Origin: Erpobdella octoculata | Lineage: Eukaryota > Annelida > Clitellata > Hirudinida > Erpobdellidae | DNA: 64,000 nt | NCBI GenBank assembly: GCA_963978895.1 | Contig: OZ022241.1 | Location: 18,448,773-18,512,772, forward strand | Direction of reading: 5' to 3' | The notes under the pieces: generated by a model | Seen by the model: only the letters and a program-made list of their open reading frames with translations | Database searches by the model: none | Told to the model about the DNA's origin: nothing | Translations under genes and position numbers: made by a program | Part shown: one piece after another, positions 38,062-64,000 of the stretch | Position numbering within the stretch: position 1 is the first letter of the stretch | Layout: each line of letters opens with the position of its first letter

Positions 38062-38185
38062 ATTTCTGAAATTCAAGATTTAAACAATTAAATTGTGATT
38101 GAGTTTTTCAAGTGCTCTGGTGTGCTTTACCTGAAAGTTTGATCTACTTGATAGTAATCAGCAAGTTTATCGATATGAACACAGT

Positions 38186-38231
<46 letters not shown>

Positions 38232-38480
38232 TATACTACTATTCCTATAATGATCTTCAAGTATCTAAATCTAAGAAGAGTTGTGTTGGTACATATTACC
38301 ATTTCTAAGTGTTTCATCAGACTTGACAGACATGATTTAACAAATTGTATTTGATGTATAGATTATAGATCCCTTTACCTATACTTGTCCTAAAAGGTGA
38401 TTTACAAAAAGGGAATCTGGATGAATTTCTATATCTTTGGAAATAACATACAATCTTAGCTAAATGTAGAAAAATGAGGT

Positions 38481-38486
38481 TTTATT
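38481..38486 (-). terminator. Candidate poly(A) signal AATAAA of INTS13
   Basis: TTTATT on the plus strand reads AATAAA on the minus strand, about 235 nt past the INTS13 stop at 38719-38721. The two convergent genes therefore have 3' ends within a few hundred bases of each other and could overlap. Confidence 0.4.
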
Positions 38487-38718
38487 AATAGAAGCAGATG
38501 CTTTTTTTAGATCAAATCCATAAATGTGAGAATTAAAAAAATTTAATGGAAAAAACTAATATTTTTTTTAATACATTGAAATTAATAAAATTATATAAGC
38601 AGTAGTAAAATAACAGATCATAAAACAATCCCATTGGCAACTTCGATGGTTTGGTTTCATCTCAAATATTTCAGTCAAGCTTACGATTCATCTGTCCTTG
38701 TTTTTGACCAATCACTGT

Positions 38719-41700
38719 TCACTGTTCAGGTAACAAAGTTTCACCATTGGAATCATTATCATTATTTTGATTCTCTTTCATGTGTTGGTAGAGTTCAAAT
38801 TTGTTGTTGACTGACATTTGAAGACCAAAAAAAGGTTGCTTTTTTGGCTTGCATTTTTCCTTCATATGTTCATTCCAGAGATCAAGCAAATTTTTGTCTG
38901 ATTAAATAATTGTACAAACATTTAATTCACTCAGCATTCATTTAAAAATTCTATACAATGACAAAGATAGAAATTACTTTTTGAAATATTAGCTATCATA
39001 GCTTTAAATTTTTTGATTGGAACATCTGGAACTAAATCTTCAAGGTCTCTTTTTGGCACATCTTGTTTCTTTTCTGAAAGTTTTGGAATTCTGAAAATGA
39101 AGTTTTTTTATAAATTTACTGGATTTCAATGACATTGAAAAACTAAAGATTGTAAAATTACAAGCACTTTACTCTCTAATTGAAAATATGCCAAGATTAA
39201 AAGCTTAATTATATAAATATATTATTATCATCATCTTCATTGTCTATATACATACCAAGATGAAAATCCATAATTATTAAAAAAATATTTCACCTGTCTG
39301 TTGAGCTCTTTTCTTCTTTCCCGACTCTCACATTCTCTTGTTTCTTGCAATCGAGCAAACAACTCAAAACTCTGGCATGATTTGGAGACGTGTTGCTATG
39401 ACAGCGAATAAGTTTTTCGAGTTCTGCCCACACCTGTTTATATTGCTCTTCTCTAAATAATCAAAAAAAAGTACACATGCATTCAAAAAGTATTCTATTA
39501 TGATTATTTAGATAGTCCTGGTCCTACCTTTTCATATTTTTTCCACTTCTGACACCAGCAGATGCAGCCAGCAGAGGTTCATTTTTGCTTTCCATGGTGG
39601 CCACATTATAAATGACCGTCAAGCATTCAACAACTTCATGTTCTGATAATGTTTCTTTGGCAAGTAACGTGGGCAGGCGTTCCATTGACTGAAAAATTAA
39701 AATAAGCATTTGCTTTTGGATCTAGTAAAAAAAAAAGAATATTAGAATATTACATTGGATCTAGTAAAAAGAAAAGAATATTAGAAAGATTACTTTGCAA
39801 CATTTGCCGAGGTTTGCTCACTTTCAACGTACTACTACCACTTACAAATTCGTTAACACTTTGGTGAAACAACTAAACCTGCCTAGAAACATAAATACTC
39901 TCAGAATGATTTTATCTTATAGATTGTTATTTGATTTGATGCTTTTTCTCTCCATTTCCATTTTGGTGAACAACTGTATTATTAAATATTTTTGTTTCAA
40001 AAATCTATTAATTTATTCGGCTTCAGCAAATTTGTTGCTCTAAAGACAAAAAGTAATTTCGTTCCTCTCCAGTACAGTCGACATATTTTTAGCAGTACAT
40101 GTTCTCCAAATGCACACGAGCAAAAGCACATGAAGAAACAAGTATTCTAGCAACATGCCCAAAATATTATTTCTTCCTAAAAAAAAACACCATCCAGACT
40201 CATGAATTCCAGATTTGAGTTTTTCAATCAAGAAAAATATAGCCTTGGTATTTTTATGCGAAAGATGATACATTTCATCTTTTAATGTTAGCTTTTACAA
40301 TTTCATCTTTTAATGTTAGCTTTTACAATTTCATCTTTTCATGTTAGCTTTTACAATTTCATCCTTTATGTTAGCTTTTACAATTTCATTTTTTCATGTT
40401 AGCTTTTAAAAAAAAAATTTTTATAAGAGGCGCACCAATCTTGCATTGGCCGATTACAGATAATTGATTTTGTAAAGCCTTTTTGTTCATTAATAACATT
40501 TTAATACTGTCAAATGATAAATATTACTATGTCATTGCACTGGTTGGCACTTACCAGTTAAACTTCAATCAAACTTACTGAAATGAACATAAAACGCATT
40601 ATTATTTAGCGAAAACTAGAGTGACATTGAGACAGAATTTGTTTCTATCCCATCAGATTATCGTATGGTTATCAAATTATTGCAGTTTTTGTGAGGGGTT
40701 TGGGTGCCTCTGGTTGTTCTGTAAAAATGAGCTCATGAGTAAGTAAAAGTTGTGTAAAGTAATTTGTGACTTAGAAATCTAACAATTAACTCCATGTTAT
40801 TAAACATTGCCAAACTTTAAATTTGTATCCCCATATTTGTCCCATTTCGATGGACCGATTCAAAACCATGTGTCATCTCCGCAAAAAATTAAAAGTCTCA
40901 ATTAATTTCCATCTCTACCCAATTAAATCTCCTCATCTATTATGTGTCAACCAATCATCATTCACATTATTGGCTTGTTCCCAGGGCTGGAGTCGTTACA
41001 TTTTTATTGTACTTGAGTAAAAAGTCAAAATACTGGTGCAAAATGTAACAAACTAAAAGCAAAAAGTATTGGCAAATAAAAGCTTGAAAAAAACTTTGTT
41101 TGAAATTGTTCTAAATCGACAGTTAATAATAGAAAAGCGGTTTAAGATACAATGACAATGATGTAAAGAAGTTGGCTCCAGTTGCAAGTACGCCACCAAC
41201 TAGAGTACCAATCGAGCGTCTCTTCAGTGTCACTGGGCTTACATTATGATTGCCTCTTACGTCTGGCTACATAAAAAGCTGAACATAAAATTTTATGTTC
41301 ATATGCACTAACATGGCAACATTCTGACTTTAATGATCCTAAGTGATTAATAGTTGAACTTAAAGTCATTAAACTTAATTGCATTTACTTTCACAAATTG
41401 GTTTGTTTTAATAAAAATGTGTGCAACAATTTATTTATCAACGTGTATGAACTAAATGCATTGTCTCTGCATTTTTCAAGAATAAAAATAACACTAATCT
41501 GCCAATACCGATTATCGGACGTTACCGATAACATACATAATAAAATAATCGTTACACCTCTTATATGTATAAAATATATATGTGCATGTATTCAAGAGCT
41601 GCTTGTTAAATAATATTAAAAATATGGTATTGTCAAAATAAGCAAGAAACTTACTGAAGGCATGTTGAATAAAATGGTGTCGCTAAATACTAGTGGCCAA

Positions 41701-44700
41701 TGTCTTGTGATTCTTTCAAGTTGTTTCTTACCTAAATAATTCAAATTTAAGAAGGTAATTAACACATTTAATGTCATTCAAATGAAAATAACATATTACT
41801 AATAGTACTGATGTGTCTGGTTTGTTCATGGGCTCAGATTAGTAAATTATCTGATGAATGAAGCTGTGGTTTAAAAGCAGTGCCACAACACAACTGCCTT
41901 TAACTTGTTTATGCATTAATGGATAGCTAGTGTAGACGTATACTTAGTACAATAGTAATTCAGAGTTGTTCTCCTCCCGGGTTGAAAATTTCAAATGATA
42001 CAAGAGGAATCATCCGTTGAGTGAATCATATAGCCTTACTAAATACCACCTATTTATTTAATTGCCTGATATAGATAACTGTTGGATAGTATTTTTAGTG
42101 CTATTACAATAATACGATCTAACAACAAATGTCACTGTGATAAAAACTAAGGTGAATCTGTCTATGATTGACAGTGTTATGACCAAACATCCATGCAGCA
42201 AAATTATGTAACATGTATTTGTATAACTAACTTCCTTCAATAGGAAGTTCTCCTGTATCAGTACAACTCATTGGAGCAAGTCTGCATGTTTTCATCAGTT
42301 CACCAAAATCCTTTATTTAAAAAAAATTTATTAATACTCTTTCGAAGAACACAGAAAAAAATTATTGTTTAACATGAGTAATATGAATATATTTAGATAG
42401 AAATTACATAAATACTTATTTAGATTTTTAGTTCATTTCCTTTAAAAATTAGACATTATATTTTCAGATCAGGTCATTAAACAGATTTGACATCTAAAAA
42501 GGTTTAAATTGTTACCAAATATATAACTTGCCTGTATTCTGTAATCAGTCAACCTGCCACCGGGCCCTTCACTAATTGATGGCGGATCTTCGAGGATGGA
42601 TCGAAAAGTGACAAGTGAATGAATAAAAATTTCACCCGCATGACTTGTCAACATATGAGACATACACTTCTGTCCTGCCTTGGAATGGTGTTCCAACATA
42701 ACACTTCGTCCTGATATCATAAAGTAATCAAAATCATTAATATGCTAGAAATGAATCATCATAAAATATAATTAACAGATGTGCAGAGCGGTAGAGCGTT
42801 CGCCTGTCGATCATTAGGTCGGCAGTTCAAGCCTCACCGGCGTCACCAGCGTAACTCCCTTAAGCAAGGAGTTCACTCGCATTGCTAAAGGGGTAGGCAC
42901 CTATAAATGGCTGCCTCTGCAAAAAACCCTTCAGTGGCCTTGAAGTCCTTTAGGATTTACGCCACTCTAAATATTGTCAAACATTATTATTATTATTATT
43001 AAAATATCGAACAAAAACATTAATAAAACCTAAAAGCCAATTTCATTGACAATCAAATAGTGCCCTCTTTACATAACTAATCTTAAATTATCTGCATTAA
43101 GAGAAATAAATTAAGCATTAGTAAGAATAAAATTTTAAAAATGTCAGCAATTAGCAATAGTAATATATTACTTTTTAGAGTAAAGGTTCCTATTTTAGAG
43201 TGTATGACTTACCTACAAATAACATTTTGGCTTCTATCCAATCATTAAGTCTCAAAAAATGATTCAATTTAAAATAACAAGAAAACATAATAAATAAATC
43301 AAAATATTGAATTAAAATATAAACTTTATTAAAAGATAATCAATAAATGAAAATATTGAATTAAAATATAAACTTTATTAAAAGATAATCAATAAATCAA
43401 AATATTGAATTAAAATATAAGATTTATTAAAAAGTGAAAACAACCTCCAAGTAAAAAATTGGTAAGACACAGCGAAGGTCTACTGTTAACATCAACAGGT
43501 GTAACACGATGCACTCCGTAACATTGCTGCATTTCTACAATTTCAGAAAAATATTTCTGGTTTCAAAAGAATTAAAGTATTTATATTATATATAGATGGT
43601 TATTCCATCATCATATATAACATAATAAGACATAATTATTTAAAAAAATGTTCTTGTTGTTATAATTGCTTAAATTGTTATATCAAGAAATAATCAGATG
43701 TCAACATAGTAGTCCTCAACTCTAACTTGCTCCATCTTATCACCCAACTCTAACTCACTCCATCTTATCAATCAATTCTTACTCACTCTATCTTATCACT
43801 TAACTCTAAATATTTTACTCAACAAAAAATTTTTTACTAAATACTAATGAGCTATCACATGAGTTCAGGAAATAAAACTCATTTAATTTTCATGTGTCGT
43901 TGAAATAATTAATTTAAAGAATTAAAAATTAATAAAATTATCAATACAAACCTGAAGCTGTTGTTTTTGGTGTGCACCACTTCAAAGGAATGGTGTTAGT
44001 ATCAATAATTTCTTTCGATTTGGTGACTGTTCCTTCCAAATATCCTGAATTTAAAATTTTTAAATATTAATTTATATTAATATAAAAAATCAAAACAGTC
44101 AACTTAAAAGTATTATTTAAATTAAATTAAGAAACATAATATTTAAAACAAATTAAATAACATAATATTTAAAATAAATTAAATAACATAATATTTAAAA
44201 TAAATTAAATAACATAAAATTCAAAATAAATAAAATAACATAATATTTAAAATAAATAAAACAACATACATAGACTTATAATATAATATCTAGACACACA
44301 GCACAGGCCAATTTAGCGAGTGCAATTGAAAGGCTCTGGACTAGGATCAAAAGGTATACCTAATAGCCGCATGGACTTATAGGTATAAATAAAAAATCAA
44401 TTGGCTAACCCTTTTATTAAAATAAAAACTTAAATTAAAGAATTTAAATTTATAATTTAAAAAAATAAAACAATTTGGCGCAGTTAGCTTCAATTTTCTA
44501 TATGAAAAACTTCATTAGATATCCTGATCAATTTTTCATATTATAAAAAAAAACTTAAATTTAAAAAAAAAACTTTTTAGCTTAAAGCTTGTCTTAATGA
44601 ATATTAATTAGGTCCGTGCTGGTAGCTCATTGGCTAAATTTTGTTGTATCGGCCGTATCGGCATCGGCAACCAGTTTAAAAGTGAGTTTTGTTATTTTCA

Positions 44701-47086
44701 AGCACTAATAATCACGTGACCACGGTCACAAAATTTTGCCTTGATATTGGCTTAGCTCAAACAAAGGGATTAGCCTGCTGCTGCGTGTCTAGATATTATA
44801 TTATAAGTCTATGATAACATAATATTTAAAATAAATTAAATAACACAATATTTAAAATAAATTAAATAACACAATATTTAAAATAAATTAAATAACATAA
44901 TATTTAAAATAAATAAAATAACATAATATTCAAAATAAATTAAATAACATAATATTTAAAATAAATTAAATAACATAATATTTAAAATAAATTAAATAAC
45001 ATAATATTTTACCTGATCTAATAAGTTCACTGTGGGCATCTTTGCAGTGTAACAACTCAACATCGTAATTGGCTGAAGAAAGTGCATTTTGTTCCTCCTG
45101 AAAAGATTTGAAATGCATTGAAAAAAATCATTAATACGTTGTCTTTTTTTAATTTTGAGCCAATCAACAACCAGGAATAAATTATGCTAAAAATTTGTCT
45201 CTCTCTTTAAAATGTAATAAACTAAATAAATATAATTCAGGAAAGAGAATTTCTTTGCTGCAAATCATTATTTTTCATTAAATATAGAGAGTAAGTTTTC
45301 TTACCTTCATGGGAATTCCCATAACAGTAGTGAGAGCCAAATTGTAATGTTCTATAGCCAGTTCAACAAGTTTTGAAGCCATTTCCTGACCTGATTTACT
45401 GCAGTGTAACTCACTGGTCAGAAGTGGTGATACCTGGGTTGTGTCAGAGAAAAATTTGCATAATTTATTTAGTTATTTAGGAGCTTTTTAAACATTTAAC
45501 AAAATAAAAAATTTCATATTGCCTTAAACAAAAAAACATAATTAAATAATATCATCATGTAGTGAAAGTAAATTAAAAAAATTATTTATATTGCGATAAT
45601 TCATTTCCATCAACATTTTATCTCGAAACAAAAAATAAATAAATACCAACATTTCTCATGGCTACTTTTGAACATCTACTGTTTTGTCCAATAGGCGTAA
45701 TATCTATTAACACGAGGTGGCATTTACTGATTGAGAGCGAACTGAAATAATTTTATATTAAAGAAATGTATTTTACAAGAAATAATCAATTATTAAGCAA
45801 CATAAATGTTTTAAACCAAATAGAAAAAAAATAGAAACATACGCATCTCCGCTTGTCACAAGTTGATTCTGTAACAACAGAGCTTCTTGTATGGATTCTT
45901 CAAGTTTCTGAACAACTTCATTGCTGTAAGAAAATCAAATTTCAATTTTTATGTTTATTTATTCTTAACTAGCAGGGTACCTGGCGTTGCCCAGGGTTTT
46001 TAGATGTTTTTCTAATGTTTGTCTCTCTCGCTCCAGTTTCCTTCCCCGCTTGCTCTCCTGCTCCCGGTCGCTCTTCCGCATCCCTCTCCCGCTGCCAGTC
46101 GATTTCCCGCTCTCGCTGGTTTTCTCATTCACAGTCAATGCCCAATCCTGATCACTTTCCCGCTCTCACTTGTTTTCTTGTTCCTGGTCGCTTTCCCTTT
46201 CTCACCCACTCTTTCACTTTCAGTTGCTTTTCCAATCCCGTTTCCGCTTATTTTCCAATTCCCGTTTCCGCTTGCTCTCTCGCTCATTTTGTGACCGATT
46301 TCAATTTTTTTTACAGTAAGTTAAAACTCAACTAAGGCTGGGCCCGATTAATTGGCGCACGCATAATCAGGCCGATTATTGCCGTAATCAGCTTAATCGG
46401 CAAGGGAAAAAATAATCGATGCCGATTAAACTTTTTCTGAAAAACTACCCACTTACAATTTGTTGGTATATTATCTAGTGAAAGTACGACAACTAATACA
46501 AAAATATTTCACCGTGCAGTGAATAAAAGTTGAAATAATAGATATAAAAATGACATCAAAGGAAACGTCGGCGTTCTTCAGTCATTCGCGAATGAAAGTA
46601 AAGTATTGATTGAAAGAAAATTAAATTGATAAAAGAATATAAAAATGACATCAAAGAGTTGGGCGGCATGTTCTGAAAATTAAACTATCAAAAAGAATTT
46701 AAATTTTTAATTCTCTTTTATCTTGCCGATATTTTAGTGTTGGCGGGACAACCACTAACCATTATCACGGCGAGTGAGCGCATGTGGTATGTTTCGGAAC
46801 AAGCATTTTCACTTAAGAAATAGTAATTATAAAATAATCGGCGTCATAATCAGTATCAGCAATTTTAATAATCGGCGTCATAATCAGTATCAGCAATTTT
46901 AATAATCGGCTATACTCGGTATCAGCATAATCGGTAAAAAGTCATATCGGAACAGCCTTAAACTCAACTCTCAAGGTTGTGTGAATATTTCATTACGATC
47001 AGATGAATGGTGTAGTAATAAAAACAGAACATATATACAGACATACAGTCATTTATATATATATTCATATGCGTATATATATATAT

Positions 47087-47133
<47 letters not shown>

Positions 47134-48085
47134 CGTATGTCTGTCTGTATGTATGTTCTGTTTGTATTACTACACCATTCATATATATATATATAGATCA
47201 ACGTAAACACCCACACAAGAAAATGATTAAAAACTGACTTTTTAAAAGATGACAAACAAACAATTCTCCCAGTGTTTTCCACTTCTGTTTTTCCATGTTC
47301 ACTTATTTCAGCTTGCTGCTTTGGTGTTGGTTCACAAAGAGCTTTCAATGCAAGAGAGAGACCATTCATGAGAGACAAATGATCTGGAATGTTTGACTGA
47401 TTTGCTAATCTTTGCCTGGCTCCTGGCAAAAGTTCTTTGGCTTTTGATGCAAAGCCTGAAGATATCTAATAATTATGTTTGCATGATGACAAAATTCAGT
47501 TTTTAAATAATTATGAAATTCTGAATCTCAGAGATAAAACATACGTTTCAAGTTCTTATTAAAAGCTTACAGTTTAAACTAAATAAACCTAATATCACAC
47601 ATAACAAGACAAGTACTGATAAGTTTAAAGAATGCCAAATTATGAGATAGAAAACAATTTAAATTATTTAACATTTAAGTTTTACACATCAAATGCATAA
47701 AATTGTTTACATGCTGAAGATTTTGGGTGACTGCAGACCAATTGTTGATTGAAGATGGCTGAGAATCGTTTATAATAAAATAAAGCTGCAAGAAAAAAAT
47801 CAACATTTTTAATTTTAAATTAAATAGTTTCATCAACTTACAAAAAAGGTCTAAAAAATATACCAGTTTATCTGATGGAAAAATATCATACACAATTCTT
47901 GCATATTCAAATGCAGCTTCGACATTACAAGTCCACATAGATTTAGTTATTGGTGCAATTGGTATTAGACCAGGTGGTCCTTTGAGTTTGACAAAAACGT
48001 CAAAATCTACTTGGTGTTTGCTTGATTCGTTAAAATACAGGCACCTATCCAAAACCAAAACCGTTTTGTGGCTGCAAACTTCCAT
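38719..48085 (-). CDS. INTS13: Integrator complex subunit 13 (Asunder), 16 coding exons, complete
   Basis: Exons, 5' to 3' on the minus strand: 48085-47864, 47785-47686, 47455-47239, 45923-45843, 45741-45651, 45433-45305, 45097-45013, 44044-43952, 43534-43445, 42710-42532, 42310-42232, 41731-41655, 39688-39528, 39452-39294, 39090-38978, 38897-38719. Phases close and give about 684 residues (human is 706). Family landmarks in order: [31 protein letters not shown] (VWA-like N-terminus), [46 protein letters not shown] followed by [13 protein letters not shown], and a tail with [12 protein letters not shown] then [19 protein letters not shown]13 belongs to the INTS10-13-14 module of the nuclear Integrator complex, which cleaves snRNA and other Pol II transcripts; fly Asunder also affects dynein positioning in spermatogenesis. 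An in-frame ATG at 48161-48163 is possible; I prefer 48083-48085, which matches the family N-terminus. The exon 5 donor (GTTGGT) is weak and the exon 10 donor is GC. Confidence 0.93.
39729..39795. repeat. Two 36-bp direct repeats in an INTS13 intron
   Basis: Unit GGATCTAGTAAAAARAAAAG plus AATATTAGAA, twice. Confidence 0.8.
40268..40405. repeat. 28-bp minisatellite, 5 copies
   Basis: Unit TTTCATCTTTTAATGTTAGC plus TTTTACAA. Confidence 0.9.
40982..41290 (+). pseudogene. hAT-derived fragment with a dimerisation-motif remnant
   Basis: It starts CAGGGCTGGAGTCGTTAC, a hAT-like terminus. Near its end (about 41176-41242) one frame reads [20 protein letters not shown], resembling the ATS-PSERvFS-aG start of the hAT dimerisation domain. 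It looks like an internally deleted hAT; the right terminus was not found. Confidence 0.5.
42532..42533 (-). promoter_or_regulatory. Probable GC-AG splice donor after INTS13 exon 10
   Basis: The exon end reads TACAG then GCAAGT on the minus strand. GCAAGT is the usual form of a GC donor. Splicing here joins TDYRIQ to DFGELMK in phase, matching the family text TDYRI-DFGE. No GT donor nearby keeps the frame. Confidence 0.65.
42779..43002 (+). repeat. tRNA-derived SINE with ATT tail
   Basis: A-box-like GCGGTAGAGCGTTCG and B-box-like GGCAGTTCAAGCC about 33 nt apart, then a unique body (CACCGGCGTCACCAGCGTAA, GCCACTCTAAATATTGTCAA) and a short (ATT)n tail. This is the standard plan of a Pol III tRNA-SINE. 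A relative of its body and tail appears at 53098-53262. Confidence 0.75.
43262..43436. repeat. 53-55 bp minisatellite, 3 copies
   Basis: Unit TATTGAATTAAAATATAAAC plus TTTATTAAAAGATAATCAATA. The array ends about 10 bp before an INTS13 exon (43445-43534), so the intron's 5' end on the minus strand is repetitive. Confidence 0.9.
44095..45005. repeat. 25-26 bp AT-rich minisatellite interrupted by a MITE
   Basis: Units AACATAATATTTAAAATAAA plus TTAAAT occur at about 44130-44265 and continue at 44815-45005 in the same orientation and register family. The 545-bp MITE at 44269-44813 splits the array. Confidence 0.9.
44269..44813. mobile_element. MITE with about 34-bp terminal inverted repeats, 545 bp
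   Basis: The left end CATAGACTTATAATATAATA then TCTAGACACACAGC is mirrored at the right end (GCTGCGTGTCTAGATATTAT, then ATTATAAGTCTATG) with a single mismatch. Flanks suggest a short ATA duplication, but the AT-rich array makes that ambiguous. No coding. Confidence 0.85.
45969..47060 (-). mobile_element. Helitron-like element, type 3, carrying a nested hAT MITE
   Basis: On the minus strand the 3' end reads CCCTGGGCAACGCCAGGTAC, then CTAG (45969-45972) followed by T. The CCTGG/CCAGG stem is the subterminal hairpin. The body has the hypervariable CGGGAA/GCGAGCGG-type core and the CATC-GATCGTAATGAAAT segment shared with 55041-55430 and 63.0-63.9 kb. A 628-bp MITE (46333-46960) is inserted in it. 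The 5' end merges into TA repeats. Confidence 0.75.
46333..46960. mobile_element. hAT-type MITE, 628 bp, 8-bp target duplication AACTCAAC
   Basis: Ends TAAGGCTG and CAGCCTTA are inverted; CCGAT words follow both. Flanks 46325-46332 and 46961-46968 are both AACTCAAC. The interior is full of AATCGGC/GCCGATT words and has a 37-bp unit duplicated at about 46835-46907. Confidence 0.87.
47058..47200. repeat. TA microsatellite between two head-to-head Helitron-like 5' ends
   Basis: TA-rich block (47058-47130), then GGCCGTATGTCTGTCTGTAT and TACTACACCATTCAT in plus orientation. This mirrors the 5' end of the minus-strand element on the left (CAGACATACAGTCAT). The second copy is only a stub before another short TA tract. 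Confidence 0.7.
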
Positions 48086-48537
48086 AATTGCAGGCACTGT
48101 TATAGCTAAATAATGCCTAACGTTTTTCGAATAGCTTTTTTGCAACTTTACACCCAAACTCAAATTTATTTGGTTTTTTTTGGATTTCGATTGTTATTGT
48201 TTACTTTACAGCAAGCAACCATAGATATTACTGTCGAGCACAGACATAAAAAATCATGTTTGGTATTTGCTGAAATTTTTATGCAAAACATCAGCTCAAA
48301 CCATTTTTGTTTTAAAAAAAAAAAATAATATATAATATATCTGAATTAACTAACTGCTTTTATTCAAAACTATTTATGGCAATACATTTCCTCTCTTTGC
48401 TTTTGTCATTAACAGTTTTTTGTGGAAGGCTGGCATACTATGAGCTTAGTGTTTTTTGCAGACGTTATAATTTAAACTAAATCGTTTATATTATAACAAA
48501 CTAAAAAATTATTTAGCTGTATACAGACCTAAAAATA
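48086..48537. promoter_or_regulatory. Putative bidirectional promoter between INTS13 and the coiled-coil gene
   Basis: Only 452 bp separate the chosen start codons of two divergent genes, with no repeat element inside. The middle holds an A-rich and TA-rich stretch (about 48315-48345). No clear TATA or initiator could be assigned to either side. The shared-promoter role is inferred from spacing only. Confidence 0.5.

Positions 48538-64000
<15,463 letters not shown>

Larger units (their letters stand above)
37578..38718. other. Convergent intergenic spacer between TBC1D and INTS13
   Basis: AT-rich spacer with TA microsatellites at about 37666-37686, 37861-37889 and 38188-38227. No coding signal was recognised. 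It presumably holds both 3' untranslated regions. Confidence 0.6.
39689..41654 (-). other. INTS13 intron between exons 12 and 13
   Basis: About 2 kb. Besides the listed minisatellite and hAT-derived segment, no gene or RNA is seen. Confidence 0.55.

Overview
This is AT-rich, intron-rich eukaryotic DNA from an animal. It carries three spliced, conserved animal genes with GT-AG introns (one is probably GC-AG), kilobase-scale introns and a dense load of DNA transposons, Helitron-like elements, tRNA-derived SINE-like units and micro/minisatellites. The gene families and intron style suggest an invertebrate, possibly a marine one or a non-vertebrate chordate, but the sequence alone does not fix the phylum. 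I see no prokaryotic operon, CRISPR array, rRNA or intact tRNA gene.

Layout. 1-10.8 kb is a gene-free transposon graveyard. It holds three copies of a foldback element whose inverted ends are arrays of 14-15 bp units (1283-4862, 7332-8796, 8919-10374), a hAT element nested in the first with an exact 8-bp target duplication (2504-4466), and a second decayed hAT transposase (5275-6488). 10858-37577 (+) is a 16-exon TBC1D1/TBC1D4-type Rab GTPase-activating protein of about 1153 residues. 38719-48085 (-) is a 16-exon Integrator subunit 13 (INTS13/Asunder) gene of about 684 residues. 48538 to the right edge (+) is a coiled-coil gene resembling the ciliary CCDC183/ODAD3 group, with its 3' end outside the window. 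The first two genes are tail to tail, about 1.1 kb apart. The last two are head to head over about 450 bp, which may be a shared promoter. A fourth foldback copy (49307-50560) lies in intron 3 of the third gene.

Introns carry most of the remaining sequence: Helitron-like non-autonomous elements of at least three types (5' TC, 3' CTAG followed by T, short subterminal hairpin), one type carrying 157-bp tandem repeats (59.1-61.5 kb); hAT-type MITEs with perfect 8-bp target duplications (19637-19833; 46333-46960, itself inside a Helitron-like copy); a 545-bp MITE inside a minisatellite (44269-44813); a myosin-rod-like pseudogene on the minus strand (54.4-54.9 kb); and large TA, TG, ATT and CATA microsatellites. 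Many apparent ORFs are translations of these repeats.

The three genes do not form one pathway: a Rab-GAP of vesicle traffic, an RNA-processing subunit and a probable axoneme-related coiled-coil protein. The most unusual component is the foldback family: four copies, unit order preserved between copies, two distinguishable termini, and a 9-bp target duplication on one copy, which points to a Mutator-like (MULE) foldback lineage.
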